Shown piece after piece: positions 6,275 to 6,359 of a stretch of 6,359 nt of DNA; the stretch's first letter is position 1, and each line of letters begins with the position of its first letter. Source of the stretch: Bacteroidota bacterium. GTDB lineage: Bacteria > Spirochaetota > Spirochaetia > JABMQR01. A model generated the notes under the pieces. It was not told the DNA's origin and did not search any database. It saw only the letters and a list, made by a program, of their open reading frames with translations. A program made the position numbers and the translations under genes. The stretch spans positions 1-6,359 of the forward strand of contig JABMQR010000327.1 of assembly GCA_013202335.1 (NCBI GenBank), read 5' to 3'.

Positions 6275-6295
6275 AATCTATCTTATAAGTAGATT
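6275..6295. repeat. Second small palindrome near the right edge
   Basis: AATCTA (6275-6280) pairs with TAGATT (6290-6295), and the interior CTTATAAG (6282-6289) is itself a perfect palindrome; only T6281 is unpaired. It lies five bases beyond the larger palindrome. The remaining bases to 6359 show no supported gene: all minus-strand frames hit stops, and a plus-strand ATG at 6314 has no Shine-Dalgarno and only 15 codons before the edge. Confidence 0.4.
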
Positions 6296-6359
6296 AAACC
6301 CAACTTTCTGCCAATGGCTCAACACAAATTCGGCATATATCACCACATCACTTCAATTA

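Noticed and set aside
1..6359. CRISPR array, tRNA or rRNA genes
   Set aside because: No regularly spaced direct repeats and no tRNA- or rRNA-like sequence were seen on either strand.
6282..6359. Minus-strand gene end (reading AEFVLSHWQKVGFNLLIR before a stop)
   Set aside because: The frame is only 24 codons long between stops, so it does not reach the edge and cannot be supported as a gene.

Overview
The window looks like a low-G+C Firmicute, most likely a clostridial anaerobe (inferred). The reasons are purine-rich Shine-Dalgarno sites, A/T-rich genes from about 3.1 kb onward, an IS1634-type transposase, an IS21-type helper gene, and a family of small membrane and SPFH genes that I associate with Clostridia.

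The left half (1-3090) is a graveyard of mobile DNA. Bases 1-133 read, on the minus strand, as the 5' end of a group II intron that continues out of the window. After that come an unidentified broken reading frame on the minus strand (about 344-610), the first 140 or so codons of a zinc-dependent alcohol dehydrogenase (664-1095, cut off before its NAD-binding domain), a short element or scar with inverted ends (1080-1160), a frameshifted IS21-type IstB ATPase remnant on the minus strand (about 1158-1660), and a 5'-truncated IS1634-family transposase on the plus strand (ORF 1606-3012). No gene in this half appears intact.

The right half (3183-6203) is a compact, intact, co-directional set of four A/T-rich genes: (1) a one-helix membrane protein with a soluble beta-rich domain; (2) a multi-helix membrane domain fused to a YidD-like domain; (3) a YdjI-type SPFH protein with a C-terminal SHOCT domain; (4) a four-helix membrane protein with a charged helical cytosolic tail. 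Gene 2 overlaps gene 1 by 4 bases. The gaps after genes 2 and 3 are 17 and 11 bases, and the last two genes share the same start-site sequence CGAGGTAA. This looks like one transcription unit ending near a large imperfect palindrome (6220-6269).

The reading I favour is a membrane-associated SPFH module: the SPFH protein forms an assembly at the membrane, the two multi-helix proteins and the anchored protein dock or modulate it, and the YidD-like domain links it to membrane-protein insertion. The comparison is the Bacillus subtilis pspA-ydjG-ydjH-ydjI operon, where integral membrane partners work with the SPFH protein YdjI. The combination here, especially the YidD fusion, is the part most likely to be undescribed. 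Its biological role cannot be read from sequence alone.
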